The position numbers and the translations under genes are program-made. The notes below the pieces were generated by a model. The model did not search any database, was not told the origin of the DNA, and saw only the letters and a list, made by a program, of their open reading frames with translations. Positions 1-6,909 of a stretch of 8,299 bases of DNA are shown piece by piece. The number at the start of each line of letters is the position of its first letter. Position 1 is the stretch's first letter. The stretch is from Spirosoma fluviale (GTDB lineage: Bacteria; Bacteroidota; Bacteroidia; Cytophagales; Spirosomataceae), in the NCBI GenBank assembly GCA_945906915.1, contig CAMDSI010000088.1:1-8299 (forward strand). The letters are read 5' to 3'.

Positions 1-1692
1 GGCCACGTTTGCTACCAGATGGATTTTGATCCCAAGAATCCGATGGATCTCGTCTTTAAAGGCCAAATGTGGATTGATACAACCTCCTTTGCATTAGTTC
101 AAATCGATGCATCTGTGGATAAAGGGGCAAATTTGAACTTTATCGATAAGATTAAGATATCTCAAGAATTAGAACAAACGAGTTCAGGAGCCTGGTTACC
201 AGCCAGAACAAGATTCCTCATTGACCTGGAGGAAATCACCAAAGGAAGTGCTGGAATGTTGCTGAAAATGTACATTTCGAATAAGAATTTTGTGGTAAAT
301 AAACCCCACGAAGTAGGGTTTTATGATTTAACTTCAGAGGTGGCGGAAGATGCAATGCAACCTAATCCTGATTTTTGGAAAAATGCGCGGCATGAACCTT
401 TAAGTACACAAGATTTAATGGCATCGGCCTTGATTGATTCTGTTAAAAATCTACCCATAGTCCGAACCTATGTGGAAATTGCGGAGATTGTTTTAAGTGG
501 TTATAAGAAGTTTAATGATATCGAAGTAGGTCCCTATGTTTCTAGTTTTGCGATCAATAAAGTCGAAGGAGCACGTTTTCGTCTCGGATTTAGAACCAAC
601 GCGAATTTCGATAAGCATTGGATTTTGCGGGGTAATGTTGGTTTTGGTACAAGGGACTTAGTTCCTAAATACGCCATTGAAGTGAATTATCTTTTCTCTA
701 AAAAGAAATGGACAGTAGCTGGGTTAAGACATTCCTATGATATCGAACGAGTGGGTTTAACGCCTGAATTAATCGGAGACAATAAATTATTTTATGCCTT
801 CACGCGCTGGGGAGCCTTTTCAGGGGCCTTCTTTAGACGCGAATCGGAGGCCTTTTTCTCTTCCGAACTTTTCAAAGGTATAACGGTGACCACGTCCTTA
901 AATACACGCTCATTTGATCCTTTATTTCGCTTCCATTACCGATTAAATCCAGAGTTAGGAGCTGCCTCTGCGGTACAAGATTATTACCAAGAAACCTTTG
1001 CCACCCTGGAATTGCGTTTTGCTAAAAATGAAACGTTTATCATGAATGGAAATGAGCGGATTACGTTAGCTACTAAACGAATTCCAGTGATAACATTAAA
1101 GTACCAGCATGGATTTAAAGGATTTTTAGGTGGGGATTTTACCTATGACCGGGTGACGTTGAAGGCCTACCAAACCTTTCGTTTAGGCACATTAGGTCGT
1201 TCTGATTATACCTTTACGGCGGGATACACTCCATCTAATTTACCAGCCCCATTATTATTCCCCCATTTAGGAAATGAGACATTTTTCTTCGTGCGCTCCG
1301 CCTATTCAACGATGAGTTATTTTGAATTTGTGAGTGATCAATATGCTTCAATACAATACAATCACAATTTCGACGGACTATTTTTTAATCGCATTCCGCT
1401 CATTAAGAAATTGAAATGGCGCTTTATTGCCTCTGGGAATATTCTGATGGGAAGCCAACGTTCTGCTAACCGTGATATAATGAAGGATGTAAATAGTCCA
1501 TTACGTTCCAAATTCTTAGATCAGTACTCCTTTGATTCCTTAGATCCCAATAAACCCTTTGCTGAAGTGGGCTATGGAATTGATAATATTTTCAAAATTT
1601 TTAGAATTCAAGCCTTTCATCGTTTGACCTATTTGGATCATGCAAATCCACAAAAATTCCGGTTAATGGCTTCGATAAATTTTTCTTTTTAG
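1..1692 (+). CDS. DUF5686 outer-membrane beta-barrel protein (5' partial)
   Basis: The frame is open from base 1 (GHVCYQ before the first in-frame ATG at 19), so this is the C-terminal 563 residues of a longer gene and the ATG at 19 is internal. The opening CY-x-M-x-F-x-P-K followed by F-K-G-x-M-W-I-D-T-T-S-F-A is the conserved start of the DUF5686 core. In this family it normally follows a carboxypeptidase-like regulatory (CarboxypepD_reg-like) N-domain, which would lie outside the window; roughly 250-300 residues are probably missing. From about residue 190 onward the sequence alternates polar and aromatic/hydrophobic residues, as in transmembrane beta strands, and it ends in ...NFSF. A terminal Phe is the usual outer-membrane beta-barrel assembly signal. 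The precise role of the family is not known. Placement in the outer membrane is inferred from these features. It ends 102 bases before plsY and is probably a separate transcription unit. Confidence 0.85.
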   Translation, partial: GHVCYQMDFDPKNPMDLVFKGQMWIDTTSFALVQIDASVDKGANLNFIDKIKISQELEQTSSGAWLPARTRFLIDLEEITKGSAGMLLKMYISNKNFVVNKPHEVGFYDLTSEVAEDAMQPNPDFWKNARHEPLSTQDLMASALIDSVKNLPIVRTYVEIAEIVLSGYKKFNDIEVGPYVSSFAINKVEGARFRLGFRTNANFDKHWILRGNVGFGTRDLVPKYAIEVNYLFSKKKWTVAGLRHSYDIERVGLTPELIGDNKLFYAFTRWGAFSGAFFRRESEAFFSSELFKGITVTTSLNTRSFDPLFRFHYRLNPELGAASAVQDYYQETFATLELRFAKNETFIMNGNERITLATKRIPVITLKYQHGFKGFLGGDFTYDRVTLKAYQTFRLGTLGRSDYTFTAGYTPSNLPAPLLFPHLGNETFFFVRSAYSTMSYFEFVSDQYASIQYNHNFDGLFFNRIPLIKKLKWRFIASGNILMGSQRSANRDIMKDVNSPLRSKFLDQYSFDSLDPNKPFAEVGYGIDNIFKIFRIQAFHRLTYLDHANPQKFRLMASINFSF

Positions 1693-1713
1693 AACATTAT
1701 GAAGAAGAAAGTT

Positions 1714-1734
1714 TAAACATTTCAAGAATGTTTA
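1714..1734 (+). terminator. Weak AT-rich hairpin after the DUF5686 gene
   Basis: TAAACATT (1714-1721) and AATGTTTA (1727-1734) form a perfect 8-bp stem around a 5-base loop, 22 bases after the DUF5686 stop codon. The stem is AT-rich and no clean T tract follows, so termination here is only a possibility. Confidence 0.3.
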
Positions 1735-1742
1735 TCATCTAG

Positions 1743-1773
1743 TTGATTTCATAAGTTCGAGCACCTATATTTA
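1743..1773 (+). promoter_or_regulatory. Candidate Bacteroidota promoter for the plsY operon
   Basis: TTG at 1743-1745 and TATATTTA at 1766-1773 are separated by 20 bases. They fit the Bacteroidota pattern TTG...TAnnTTTG except for the final base of the -7 box. Transcription would start near 1779, giving a leader of about 15 bases before the plsY ATG at 1795. No Shine-Dalgarno sequence is present. An ATG at 1787 in another frame is closed after three codons (stop at 1796-1798, overlapping the plsY start codon), so it is not the plsY start. Confidence 0.45.
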
Positions 1774-1794
1774 CAAGGTTACATCAATGTTAAT

Positions 1795-2439
1795 ATGATT
1801 TTAATTCTCGTAGGACTCTCCTTGTTAAGTTACCTGTTAGGTTCTATCCCTACAGCTATTTGGTATGGTGATCGCTATCATGGTATTGATATTAGACAGC
1901 ATGGAAGTGGTAATGCAGGAGCCACGAATACCTTTCGGGTATTAGGCAAAAAAGCAGGTTCCATTGTGCTATTTGTAGATGCTTTAAAGGGTTTTGCCGC
2001 AGCTAGTCTAGCGACGGTGTTGTATACTTTTGGAGTTGTTGATTGGCAAACTTGTGTTACGTTAAAGATTCTGTTCGGATTCTTAGCTATTATTGGTCAC
2101 CTGCTTCCAGTTTTCTGTGATTTCAAAGGAGGAAAAGGAGTAGCCACCACTTTAGGTATGGTTATCGCCTTGCATCCGCAGGCGGCCTTAGCGAGTAGCC
2201 TGGTCTTTTTACTTGTTTTTGGGTTTTCGCATTTTGTCTCTTTGGGATCAATGGTGACTTCATTAATCTTTCCCCTATTGCTTCAGTTTGGCGTTTTTGG
2301 CAAAGAAGAACCTATTTTGATTTATTTTGGTTTTATTATTTCCTTTTTAGTGATATTCACGCACCGTAAAAATATCGGTCGAATTATTTCAGGAACGGAA
2401 AATCGGATGTATCTTATTCCTCGAAAAGGCCGTTTATAG
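1795..2439 (+). CDS. plsY: Acyl-phosphate:glycerol-3-phosphate acyltransferase PlsY
   Basis: PlsY is an inner-membrane enzyme. It moves the acyl group from acyl-phosphate (made by PlsX) to sn-glycerol-3-phosphate, giving lysophosphatidic acid, the first committed step of phospholipid synthesis. The 214 residues match the usual length and have several hydrophobic segments (about 1-20, 55-80, 90-107, 130-165, 172-190). All family motifs are visible: GSIP (16-19); HGSGNAGATN (36-45), the glycerol-phosphate loop; D62-A-L-K-G; GHLLPVF (101-107); FKGGKGVAT (110-118); and HRKNIGR with GTE (190-202). The ATG start places the first membrane helix directly at the N-terminus, as in homologues. It heads a likely operon with the M20 peptidase (19-base gap) and murQ. 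No substitution of a key residue is seen. Confidence 0.97.
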   Translation: MILILVGLSLLSYLLGSIPTAIWYGDRYHGIDIRQHGSGNAGATNTFRVLGKKAGSIVLFVDALKGFAAASLATVLYTFGVVDWQTCVTLKILFGFLAIIGHLLPVFCDFKGGKGVATTLGMVIALHPQAALASSLVFLLVFGFSHFVSLGSMVTSLIFPLLLQFGVFGKEEPILIYFGFIISFLVIFTHRKNIGRIISGTENRMYLIPRKGRL

Positions 2440-2458
2440 CCTTACAATTTCATTTATT

Positions 2459-3829
2459 ATGCAATCAACACACGAATTTATTGCCGCTCAAAAGGATCGG
2501 TTTTTAGCGGAGCTATTAGACTTATTACGAATTCCATCCGTTTCTGCGGATCCAGCTTATGCTGGGGATGTTCGAAAAGCAGCGGAATGGGTAGCAGATA
2601 ATTTACAAAAGGCCGGAGCCGATAAGGTGAGACTGGAAGAGACCGCTGGTTTTCCGATTGTGTATGGCGAGAAAATGGTGGATCCTTCGGCTCCTACTGT
2701 CTTAGTTTATGGACATTATGATGTTCAGCCAGCTGATCCTTTAGAACTTTGGGATAATCCTCCCTTTGAACCGGTGATTAAAGACGGCGTTATTTATGCG
2801 CGTGGTGCTTGCGACGATAAGGGTCAGGTTTTTATGCATGTGAAGGCCTTTGAATCGATGCTGGCATCTGGTAATCTTGCGTGTAATGTCAAGTTCATGA
2901 TTGAAGGAGAAGAGGAAATTGGATCAGATAATCTAGGCAATTTCGTAGCAGCGAATAAAGAATTATTAAAGGCAGATGTGATTTTGATTTCAGATACCGC
3001 CATCATTGCGAATGACATTCCTTCCATCGACGTGGGTTTGCGCGGTTTGAGTTATATGGAAGTGGAAGTGCAAGGCCCTAACCGTGATTTGCACTCCGGT
3101 GTTTATGGTGGAGCAGTGGCGAATCCGGTAAATATTTTATGCCAAATGATTTCCTCCCTGCACGATGAGTCTAATCACATTACCATCCCAGGTTTTTACG
3201 ATGGGGTGTTAGAGGTGAGCGCGGCCGATCGGGCAGCCATGGCTCAAACGCCCTTTGATTTAGGCGCTTATGAAAAAGATTTAGGTATCGATACTGTTTA
3301 CGGGGAAAAAGGATTCACGACATTAGAGCGTGCTTCCATTCGTCCTACCTTAGATGTGAACGGTATTTGGGGTGGATATACAGGAGAAGGCGCGAAGACC
3401 GTTTTGCCATCGAAAGCGCAGGCAAAAATATCGATGCGTTTAGTACCTAATCAATCATCAGAGGAAATTACCCGCTTATTTACAGCGCATTTTATTTCCA
3501 TTGCTCCTAAGGGTGTAAAGGTTAAAGTGACTGCGCACCATGGTGGAGAAGCTTATTTAATGCCGACCGATAGTGTGGCCTTTCAAGCGGCATCGGATGC
3601 GCTGACGACAACTTTTGGGAAGGTTCCTGTACCTACGCGTGGAGGAGGAAGTATTCCGATTGTGGCTTTGTTCGAAAAAGAGCTAGGGATTAAGTCTATC
3701 TTGATGGGTTTTGGCCTAGATTCAGATGCTATTCACTCGCCTAACGAGCATTATGGCTTATTTAATTTTTATAAAGGAATAGAGACGATTCCTCATTTCT
3801 ACCAAAACTTCGCAGATTTATCGAAATAA
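2459..3829 (+). CDS. M20 family dinuclear-metal dipeptidase/carboxypeptidase
   Basis: This is a cytosolic metallopeptidase of the carnosinase/PepV-like part of family M20; such enzymes cleave dipeptides or C-terminal residues using two Zn or Mn ions. The catalytic set is complete: GHYDVQP gives metal ligand H86 and catalytic-loop D88; ACDDKGQ gives bridging D119; EGEEEIGS gives general base E152 and ligand E153; SDT gives D179; and AIHSPNE gives H426. H212 in DLHSGVYGG marks the inserted dimerisation (lid) domain, about residues 195-370, whose histidine reaches into the partner active site in this family. At 456 residues it is full length, with no signal peptide. The ATG follows plsY by 19 bases and the stop is 1 base before the murQ ATG, so it is operonic. 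The substrate is not evident. Lying next to murQ, it may help degrade recycled wall peptides, but general dipeptide turnover is equally possible. Confidence 0.93.
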   Translation: MQSTHEFIAAQKDRFLAELLDLLRIPSVSADPAYAGDVRKAAEWVADNLQKAGADKVRLEETAGFPIVYGEKMVDPSAPTVLVYGHYDVQPADPLELWDNPPFEPVIKDGVIYARGACDDKGQVFMHVKAFESMLASGNLACNVKFMIEGEEEIGSDNLGNFVAANKELLKADVILISDTAIIANDIPSIDVGLRGLSYMEVEVQGPNRDLHSGVYGGAVANPVNILCQMISSLHDESNHITIPGFYDGVLEVSAADRAAMAQTPFDLGAYEKDLGIDTVYGEKGFTTLERASIRPTLDVNGIWGGYTGEGAKTVLPSKAQAKISMRLVPNQSSEEITRLFTAHFISIAPKGVKVKVTAHHGGEAYLMPTDSVAFQAASDALTTTFGKVPVPTRGGGSIPIVALFEKELGIKSILMGFGLDSDAIHSPNEHYGLFNFYKGIETIPHFYQNFADLSK

Positions 3830-3830
3830 T

Positions 3831-4655
3831 ATGGCTGAGAATCTAAGTGCTTTAGCGACTGAATCATCCTCGACTTACCAGGATTTAGAACTGCAATCGG
3901 TCGATACCATTTTGCGCCAAATCAATGCAGAGGATAAAACAGTTCCATTTGCTGTGGAAAAGGTCATTCCGAAAATCGAGGCTTTGGTCCATGAAATCGT
4001 GAAACGTATGAAGCAAGGTGGCCGCCTTTTTTACATAGGAGCCGGCACTTCTGGACGCTTAGGTGTGGTAGATGCTTCTGAATGTCCACCTACCTATGGC
4101 GTGCCGCATGATTGGGTCATTGGAATTATTGCCGGTGGTGATTCGGCGATTCGCAAGGCGGTAGAAAATGCGGAGGATGATGAAAAGCAGGCTTGGGTCG
4201 ATATGGATGCCTATAAAATCGGTAGTTTGGATACGGTTATCGGAATTGCTGCCTCTGGAAGAACGCCTTACGTTGTGGGTGGTTTACGGGATGCCAATGC
4301 GAAAGGGATTCTAACGGGTTGTATTGTTTGTAATGCAGGAAGTGTGGTCGCAGCCGAAGCGCAATATCCGATCGAAGTAATCGTAGGTCCGGAATATGTG
4401 ACAGGCAGCACACGTATGAAATCAGGTACGGCCCAAAAGCTTGTTTTGAATATGCTTTCCACAGCGGTTATGATTCAACTAGGTCGCGTGCGGGGGAACA
4501 AAATGGTCGATATGCAATTGAGTAATCATAAATTAGTGCTTCGCGCTATTCGAATGGTTTGTGAAGCGACTGGCGTAAGCGAGCAGCAAGCAGCAGAACT
4601 TTTAGAAAAGCACGGAAGTGTTCGGAATGCAGTTGATGCAATTCAAACAAAATAA
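3831..4655 (+). CDS. murQ: N-acetylmuramic acid 6-phosphate etherase MurQ
   Basis: MurQ cleaves the D-lactyl ether of MurNAc-6-phosphate to GlcNAc-6-phosphate and D-lactate, so that murein sugars recovered in the cytoplasm can enter amino-sugar metabolism. The protein is one SIS sugar-phosphate domain. YIGAGTSGRLGVVDASE (68-84) is the phosphate-binding loop and ends in E84. E115 lies in the ENAEDD segment. These two are 31 residues apart, the same spacing as the catalytic E83 and E114 of E. coli MurQ. ASGRTPYV (141-148) and TGSTRMKSGTAQK (191-203) are further family signatures. At 274 residues it is somewhat shorter than the roughly 300-residue enterobacterial enzyme, because the C-terminal helical domain is brief. 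The ATG lies 1 base after the peptidase stop codon, suggesting coupled translation. No MurNAc kinase, transporter or amidase gene is in view. Confidence 0.96.
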   Translation: MAENLSALATESSSTYQDLELQSVDTILRQINAEDKTVPFAVEKVIPKIEALVHEIVKRMKQGGRLFYIGAGTSGRLGVVDASECPPTYGVPHDWVIGIIAGGDSAIRKAVENAEDDEKQAWVDMDAYKIGSLDTVIGIAASGRTPYVVGGLRDANAKGILTGCIVCNAGSVVAAEAQYPIEVIVGPEYVTGSTRMKSGTAQKLVLNMLSTAVMIQLGRVRGNKMVDMQLSNHKLVLRAIRMVCEATGVSEQQAAELLEKHGSVRNAVDAIQTK

Positions 4656-4656
4656 A

Positions 4657-4688
4657 TTGGGATAATAACGCTTTAATCGCTTTATTTG
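4657..4688 (+). promoter_or_regulatory. Possible promoter for the cytochrome c gene
   Basis: TTG at 4657-4659 and TTTATTTG at 4681-4688, with 21 bases between, match the Bacteroidota promoter pattern apart from one mismatch in the -7 box. The start codon follows at 4714. A 9-base imperfect tandem repeat (CGCTTTAAT, then CGCTTTATT; 4669-4686) overlaps it. Readthrough from murQ is also possible, since no terminator is seen in the 58-base gap. Confidence 0.3.
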
Positions 4689-4713
4689 TAACATAATTAA
4701 TCTACTACCTCCA

Positions 4714-5040
4714 ATGAAAAACATATCTAAACTTATTTTAACCTTTGTATTCGGAACAATGGCTTTTGGTTTTCAAGCAAAAGCGGAAGATTTTCCAGCA
4801 GACATCAAACCTTTAATGACAAAATATGCGTGCTCTGCTTGTCACAAAGTAGATGCTCGTTTAGTAGGCCCAGCTTATAAAGATGTGGCGAAGAAGAAAT
4901 ATTCAGTGGACAAAATCGTCGCTTTAATTGCAAAGCCTCAGCCATCTAACTGGCCCGGATACCCTCCAATGGCTCCGATGGCTAATGTTCCTAAAGAGGA
5001 TGCAGTTAAATTAGCTAAATTTATCAACTCACTACGCTAG
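4714..5040 (+). CDS. Secreted mono-haem class I cytochrome c (c551/c552-like)
   Basis: This is a small electron-transfer protein of the periplasm. Residues 1-24 form a Sec signal peptide: Lys near the N-terminus, a hydrophobic core, and an AKA cleavage site before E25. The mature part is about 84 residues. CSACH (C40, C43, H44) is the single haem attachment site, with His as proximal ligand. The C-terminal block YPPMAPMANVP followed by EDAVKLAKFINSL matches the Met-ligand loop and last helix of cytochrome c551-type proteins. M86 is the likeliest sixth ligand; M89 is the alternative. There is no lipobox cysteine, so it is soluble rather than a lipoprotein. Its redox partners are not encoded here. 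It is last in the plus-strand series and ends 12 bases before a strong terminator. Confidence 0.92.
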   Translation: MKNISKLILTFVFGTMAFGFQAKAEDFPADIKPLMTKYACSACHKVDARLVGPAYKDVAKKKYSVDKIVALIAKPQPSNWPGYPPMAPMANVPKEDAVKLAKFINSLR

Positions 5041-5052
5041 TTGAATAGACAT

Positions 5053-5088
5053 AAAAAAAGCCCTCGAAGAAATTCGAGGGCTTTTTTT
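5053..5088. terminator. Bidirectional rho-independent terminator
   Basis: GCCCTCGAA (5060-5068) pairs perfectly with TTCGAGGGC (5073-5081) around a GAAA loop. The stem is flanked by seven As (5053-5059) and seven Ts (5082-5088), so each strand reads as a GC-rich stem followed by a U tract. It lies in the 51-base gap between the convergent cytochrome c and GNAT genes and can serve both. Confidence 0.95.
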
Positions 5089-5091
5089 GTT

Positions 5092-5568
5092 TTATAATTT
5101 CTTGAGCATCCAAATATCGCATCCGCAATGTCCACTATTTCCTAAAGGATGATCGAGTGGTTTAAATCCCACCTTTTCATAAATCGATACAGCTTTTGCT
5201 AATTCCGGCATGGACTCTAAATAAACCTGGGTATAGTTATTTTCCTTGGCCCAGATCATCGATTTTTCCATCAATTCTTTACCTAAACCCGTTCCTCTGG
5301 CCTCTTTTGCAACATATAGCTTTACGAGTTCGCAGGTTCCTTTTGGTAAATTATCCGTAGGGTAGATTCCGCACCCTCCTACTATTTTATTGTTTAAAAT
5401 AGCCACATAATAATAGGAGCCCGGCGTTCGGAATAGTTCGAATAAAGCATCGGTCGTAGGATCAAAATAAACCGTACCTGGTTTATTAGCACCAAACTCC
5501 GCTAACGCTGTTCGAATTATATTCGCTAGTGCTTGATTATCCCCGGGTTCAATGGGCCGAATTTGCAT
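5092..5568 (-). CDS. GNAT family N-acetyltransferase
   Basis: This is a single-domain acetyl-CoA-dependent acetyltransferase of 158 residues, a standard GNAT length. The N-terminal strand and helix (MQIRPIEPGDNQALANII) are typical. The central strands (YYVAILNNKIVGGCGIYP) lead into motif A, CELVKLYVAKEARGTGLG (79-96), where R91-x-x-G94-x-G96 is the pyrophosphate-binding loop for acetyl-CoA. Motif B follows as AVSIYEKVGFKPL (126-138). The closing segment NSGHCGCDIWMLKKL is usual for a subgroup of these enzymes found in Bacteroidota and Proteobacteria. The substrate cannot be told from the sequence. It begins 4 bases after the stop of the upstream DUF5606 gene and so is very probably co-transcribed and translationally coupled with it. 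Its stop codon sits 3 bases from the shared terminator. Confidence 0.93.
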   Translation of the reverse strand: MQIRPIEPGDNQALANIIRTALAEFGANKPGTVYFDPTTDALFELFRTPGSYYYVAILNNKIVGGCGIYPTDNLPKGTCELVKLYVAKEARGTGLGKELMEKSMIWAKENNYTQVYLESMPELAKAVSIYEKVGFKPLDHPLGNSGHCGCDIWMLKKL

Positions 5569-5572
5569 GGTT

Positions 5573-6067
5573 TTATTTTGCGGCTTTCTTCGCGGCAGGT
5601 TTTTTTACTGCTTTTTCTGCAGCTACTTTTTCTACCTTAGGCGCCTTTTCCACTTTCGCAGCTGCTGGGAATAATTCCGGAGCATTAGTCACTAAAATCA
5701 GGTACCAGCTTAAGATTTTCTTGATGTCGGAAGCGAAAACGCGATCAGAATCGTAGTTAGAAACCACCTCAGCTAATGCGCTAAATAATTCAACATCACT
5801 TGCTTTCTTCGGTTCTATGGGTAAGTTTCCATTGAATTTAGCATGGATTTGTAAGAATAAATCTGCCAAAGGTAAGGTGCTATCTTGGTGATCATCTAAG
5901 TACAAAGAGATGTCTTTTAACACGGAAATACGTGTTTGGCCACCTACCACTGATTTATGTTTTGCAGCATCTAATGTCTCTACAATCACTCCCGTGCGCG
6001 TAGGTTTTAGCACTTTGTACAATCCACTTTTTCCCGAGATATGGGCAACTTCATTCAATAAATCCAT
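5573..6067 (-). CDS. DUF5606 domain protein with Lys/Ala-rich C-terminal tail
   Basis: Residues 1-55 (ISGKSGLYKVLKPTRTGVIVETLD..., then ISVLKDISLY) match the start of the DUF5606 family, a conserved Bacteroidota protein of unknown function. Residues 65-132 look helical. Residues 134-164 form a low-complexity tail of Ala, Lys, Val and Pro (K/A repeats such as KKPAAKKAAK) resembling histone-H1-like tails. It is strongly basic and probably disordered. There is no signal peptide or membrane segment, so the protein is probably cytoplasmic; the tail suggests nucleic-acid or ribosome contact, but that is only inference. The length is 164 residues. It lies 33 bases downstream of ysxC and 4 bases upstream of the GNAT gene on the same strand. 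An exact TAnnTTTG box sits in front of it, so it may have its own promoter besides any readthrough from ysxC. Confidence 0.85.
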   Translation of the reverse strand: MDLLNEVAHISGKSGLYKVLKPTRTGVIVETLDAAKHKSVVGGQTRISVLKDISLYLDDHQDSTLPLADLFLQIHAKFNGNLPIEPKKASDVELFSALAEVVSNYDSDRVFASDIKKILSWYLILVTNAPELFPAAAKVEKAPKVEKVAAEKAVKKPAAKKAAK

Positions 6068-6089
6068 GTTTTTTAGCTTGTTATGGGGG

Positions 6090-6097
6090 CAAAATTA
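6090..6097 (-). promoter_or_regulatory. Candidate -7 box for the DUF5606-GNAT pair
   Basis: On the minus strand TAATTTTG (6097 to 6090) is an exact match to TAnnTTTG. It lies 22 bases before the DUF5606 ATG (6067), which would give a leader of about 15 bases, A-rich and without a Shine-Dalgarno sequence. No good TTG is seen at the -33 spacing. Confidence 0.4.
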
Positions 6098-6100
6098 GTA

Positions 6101-6715
6101 TTATTTCCCTATTCTGTAAGGGGATGTCTTAATTAATTCATCGATTGACTTTAAAATATCTTCGCGTCCCACGTGTTTCTCAGCAGACGTGATAAAAAGA
6201 GGAGGTAACTCATCCCACATATCTAAAAGGAAGTTTTTATATACTTCGACACTCTCATTCACCTGCTTTTGGGATATTTTATCAGCCTTTGTAAACACAA
6301 TATAGAATGGAATTTCATCTTCCACCATTCGGCTCATAAATTCAATATCCACTGCCTGCGGCTTCAATCGTATATCTAACAGGACAAATAAACAGGTTAA
6401 ATTCTCCCGATGTATCAAATAATCGAAGATCATCTTTTCAAATTCCTTCCTTTTTTCCTTGCTTACTTTGGCAAAACCATAACCTGGCAAATCCACTAAA
6501 AACCACTTTTCATCAATAATGAAATGATTAATCAACTGTGTTTTACCTGGTGTTTGTGATGTTTTCGCTAAACCTTTATGAAAAGTCAATGAATTAATCA
6601 AGGACGATTTTCCCACATTAGAACGACCTATGAAGGCAAATTCCGGGTATCGCGCTGGCGGACAATTCTTGAAGTCAGTATTACTGGTAACGAATTTAGC
6701 GTTAATCTGAGCCAT
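6101..6715 (-). CDS. ysxC: Ribosome-biogenesis GTPase YsxC/YihA (EngB)
   Basis: This is an essential TRAFAC-class GTPase that assists late assembly of the large (50S) ribosomal subunit. From the ATG at 6715 the protein is 204 residues, the normal family length. All G motifs are present: G1 GRSNVGKS (30-37), G2 TPGKTQ (55-60), G3 DLPG (75-78) followed by YGFAKV, G4 TKAD (142-145) and G5 TSA (176-178). The N-terminal AKFVTSNTDFKNCPP is also typical. An in-frame TTG at 6739 would add eight residues (MSLIITRP). That TTG lies inside the TACCTTTG promoter box, so it should be upstream of the transcript start, and the ATG is preferred. The gene heads the minus-strand group with DUF5606 and GNAT. Its promoter is embedded in the end of the repeat element lying between it and hemE. 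Confidence 0.95.
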   Translation of the reverse strand: MAQINAKFVTSNTDFKNCPPARYPEFAFIGRSNVGKSSLINSLTFHKGLAKTSQTPGKTQLINHFIIDEKWFLVDLPGYGFAKVSKEKRKEFEKMIFDYLIHRENLTCLFVLLDIRLKPQAVDIEFMSRMVEDEIPFYIVFTKADKISQKQVNESVEVYKNFLLDMWDELPPLFITSAEKHVGREDILKSIDELIKTSPYRIGK

Positions 6716-6736
6716 GGGGCGGGTGATGATGAGGGA

Positions 6737-6744
6737 CAAAGGTA
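6737..6744 (-). promoter_or_regulatory. ysxC -7 promoter box at the left end of the repeat element
   Basis: TACCTTTG on the minus strand (6744 to 6737) is an exact TAnnTTTG match, 21 bases before the ysxC ATG at 6715; transcription would start near 6730. The -33 region falls in the repeat array, where TTC (6768-6766) is the nearest approach to TTG. The same box with the same upstream bases (TTTTCC(C)TTACCTTTGT) occurs in inverted orientation in front of hemE. Confidence 0.55.
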
Positions 6745-6753
6745 AGGAAAATT

Positions 6754-6855
6754 AGTCCGAAGTCCGAAGGGAAAGAGTCCGGAGGGGATTAGTCCGAAGG
6801 GAAAGAGTCCGGAGGGGATTAGTCCGAAGTCCGAAGGGAAAGAGTCCGGAGGATT
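6754..6855 (+). repeat. Left array of the 15-base AGTCCGRAGGGRANN repeat
   Basis: There are six 15-base units, alternately AGTCCGAAGGGAAAG (6761-6775, 6791-6805, 6828-6842) and AGTCCGGAGGGGATT (6776-6790, 6806-6820, and 6843-6855, shortened by two Gs). An extra heptamer AGTCCGA precedes the first and third pairs (6754-6760, 6821-6827). There are no unique spacers. Eight GTCCGRA heptads are present in all. The copies are nearly identical, pointing to recent duplication or ongoing homogenisation. Confidence 0.95.
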
Positions 6856-6909
6856 ATAAGTTTATCGATACAATAGAAAGTAGAAAAGTCGTTTCTAAAA
6901 TAAACTTAT
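6856..6909 (+). promoter_or_regulatory. Leader hairpin overlapping the start codon of the four-helix-bundle ORF
   Basis: ATAAGTTTAT (6856-6865) is the exact reverse complement of ATAAACTTAT (6900-6909), whose last two bases are the A and T of the ATG at 6908. Inside it, TAGAAA (6881-6886) and TTTCTA (6892-6897) form a second perfect 6-bp stem with a 5-base loop. In RNA this nested fold would hide the start codon. TAAGTTTA (6857-6864) within the left strand could alternatively be a weak -7 box. Confidence 0.45.

Noticed and set aside
2824..4462. Short antisense open frames at 2824-3027 and 4268-4462
   Set aside because: They lie opposite the catalytic regions of the M20 peptidase and murQ, and their products have no recognisable features.
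4650..4687. AAATAAA...TTTATTT as a terminator after murQ
   Set aside because: The stem is only seven A/T pairs with a 24-base loop, which is too weak to support a terminator call.
5529..6098. Plus-strand open frames at 5529-5756 and 5910-6098
   Set aside because: They are antisense to the DUF5606 and GNAT genes. The Ala/Phe-rich product of the first is simply the complement of the Lys/Ala tail.
6754..6855. CRISPR-like array
   Set aside because: Repeat units are directly adjacent with no unique spacers, unit lengths are 15 and 7 bases, and no cas genes are present.
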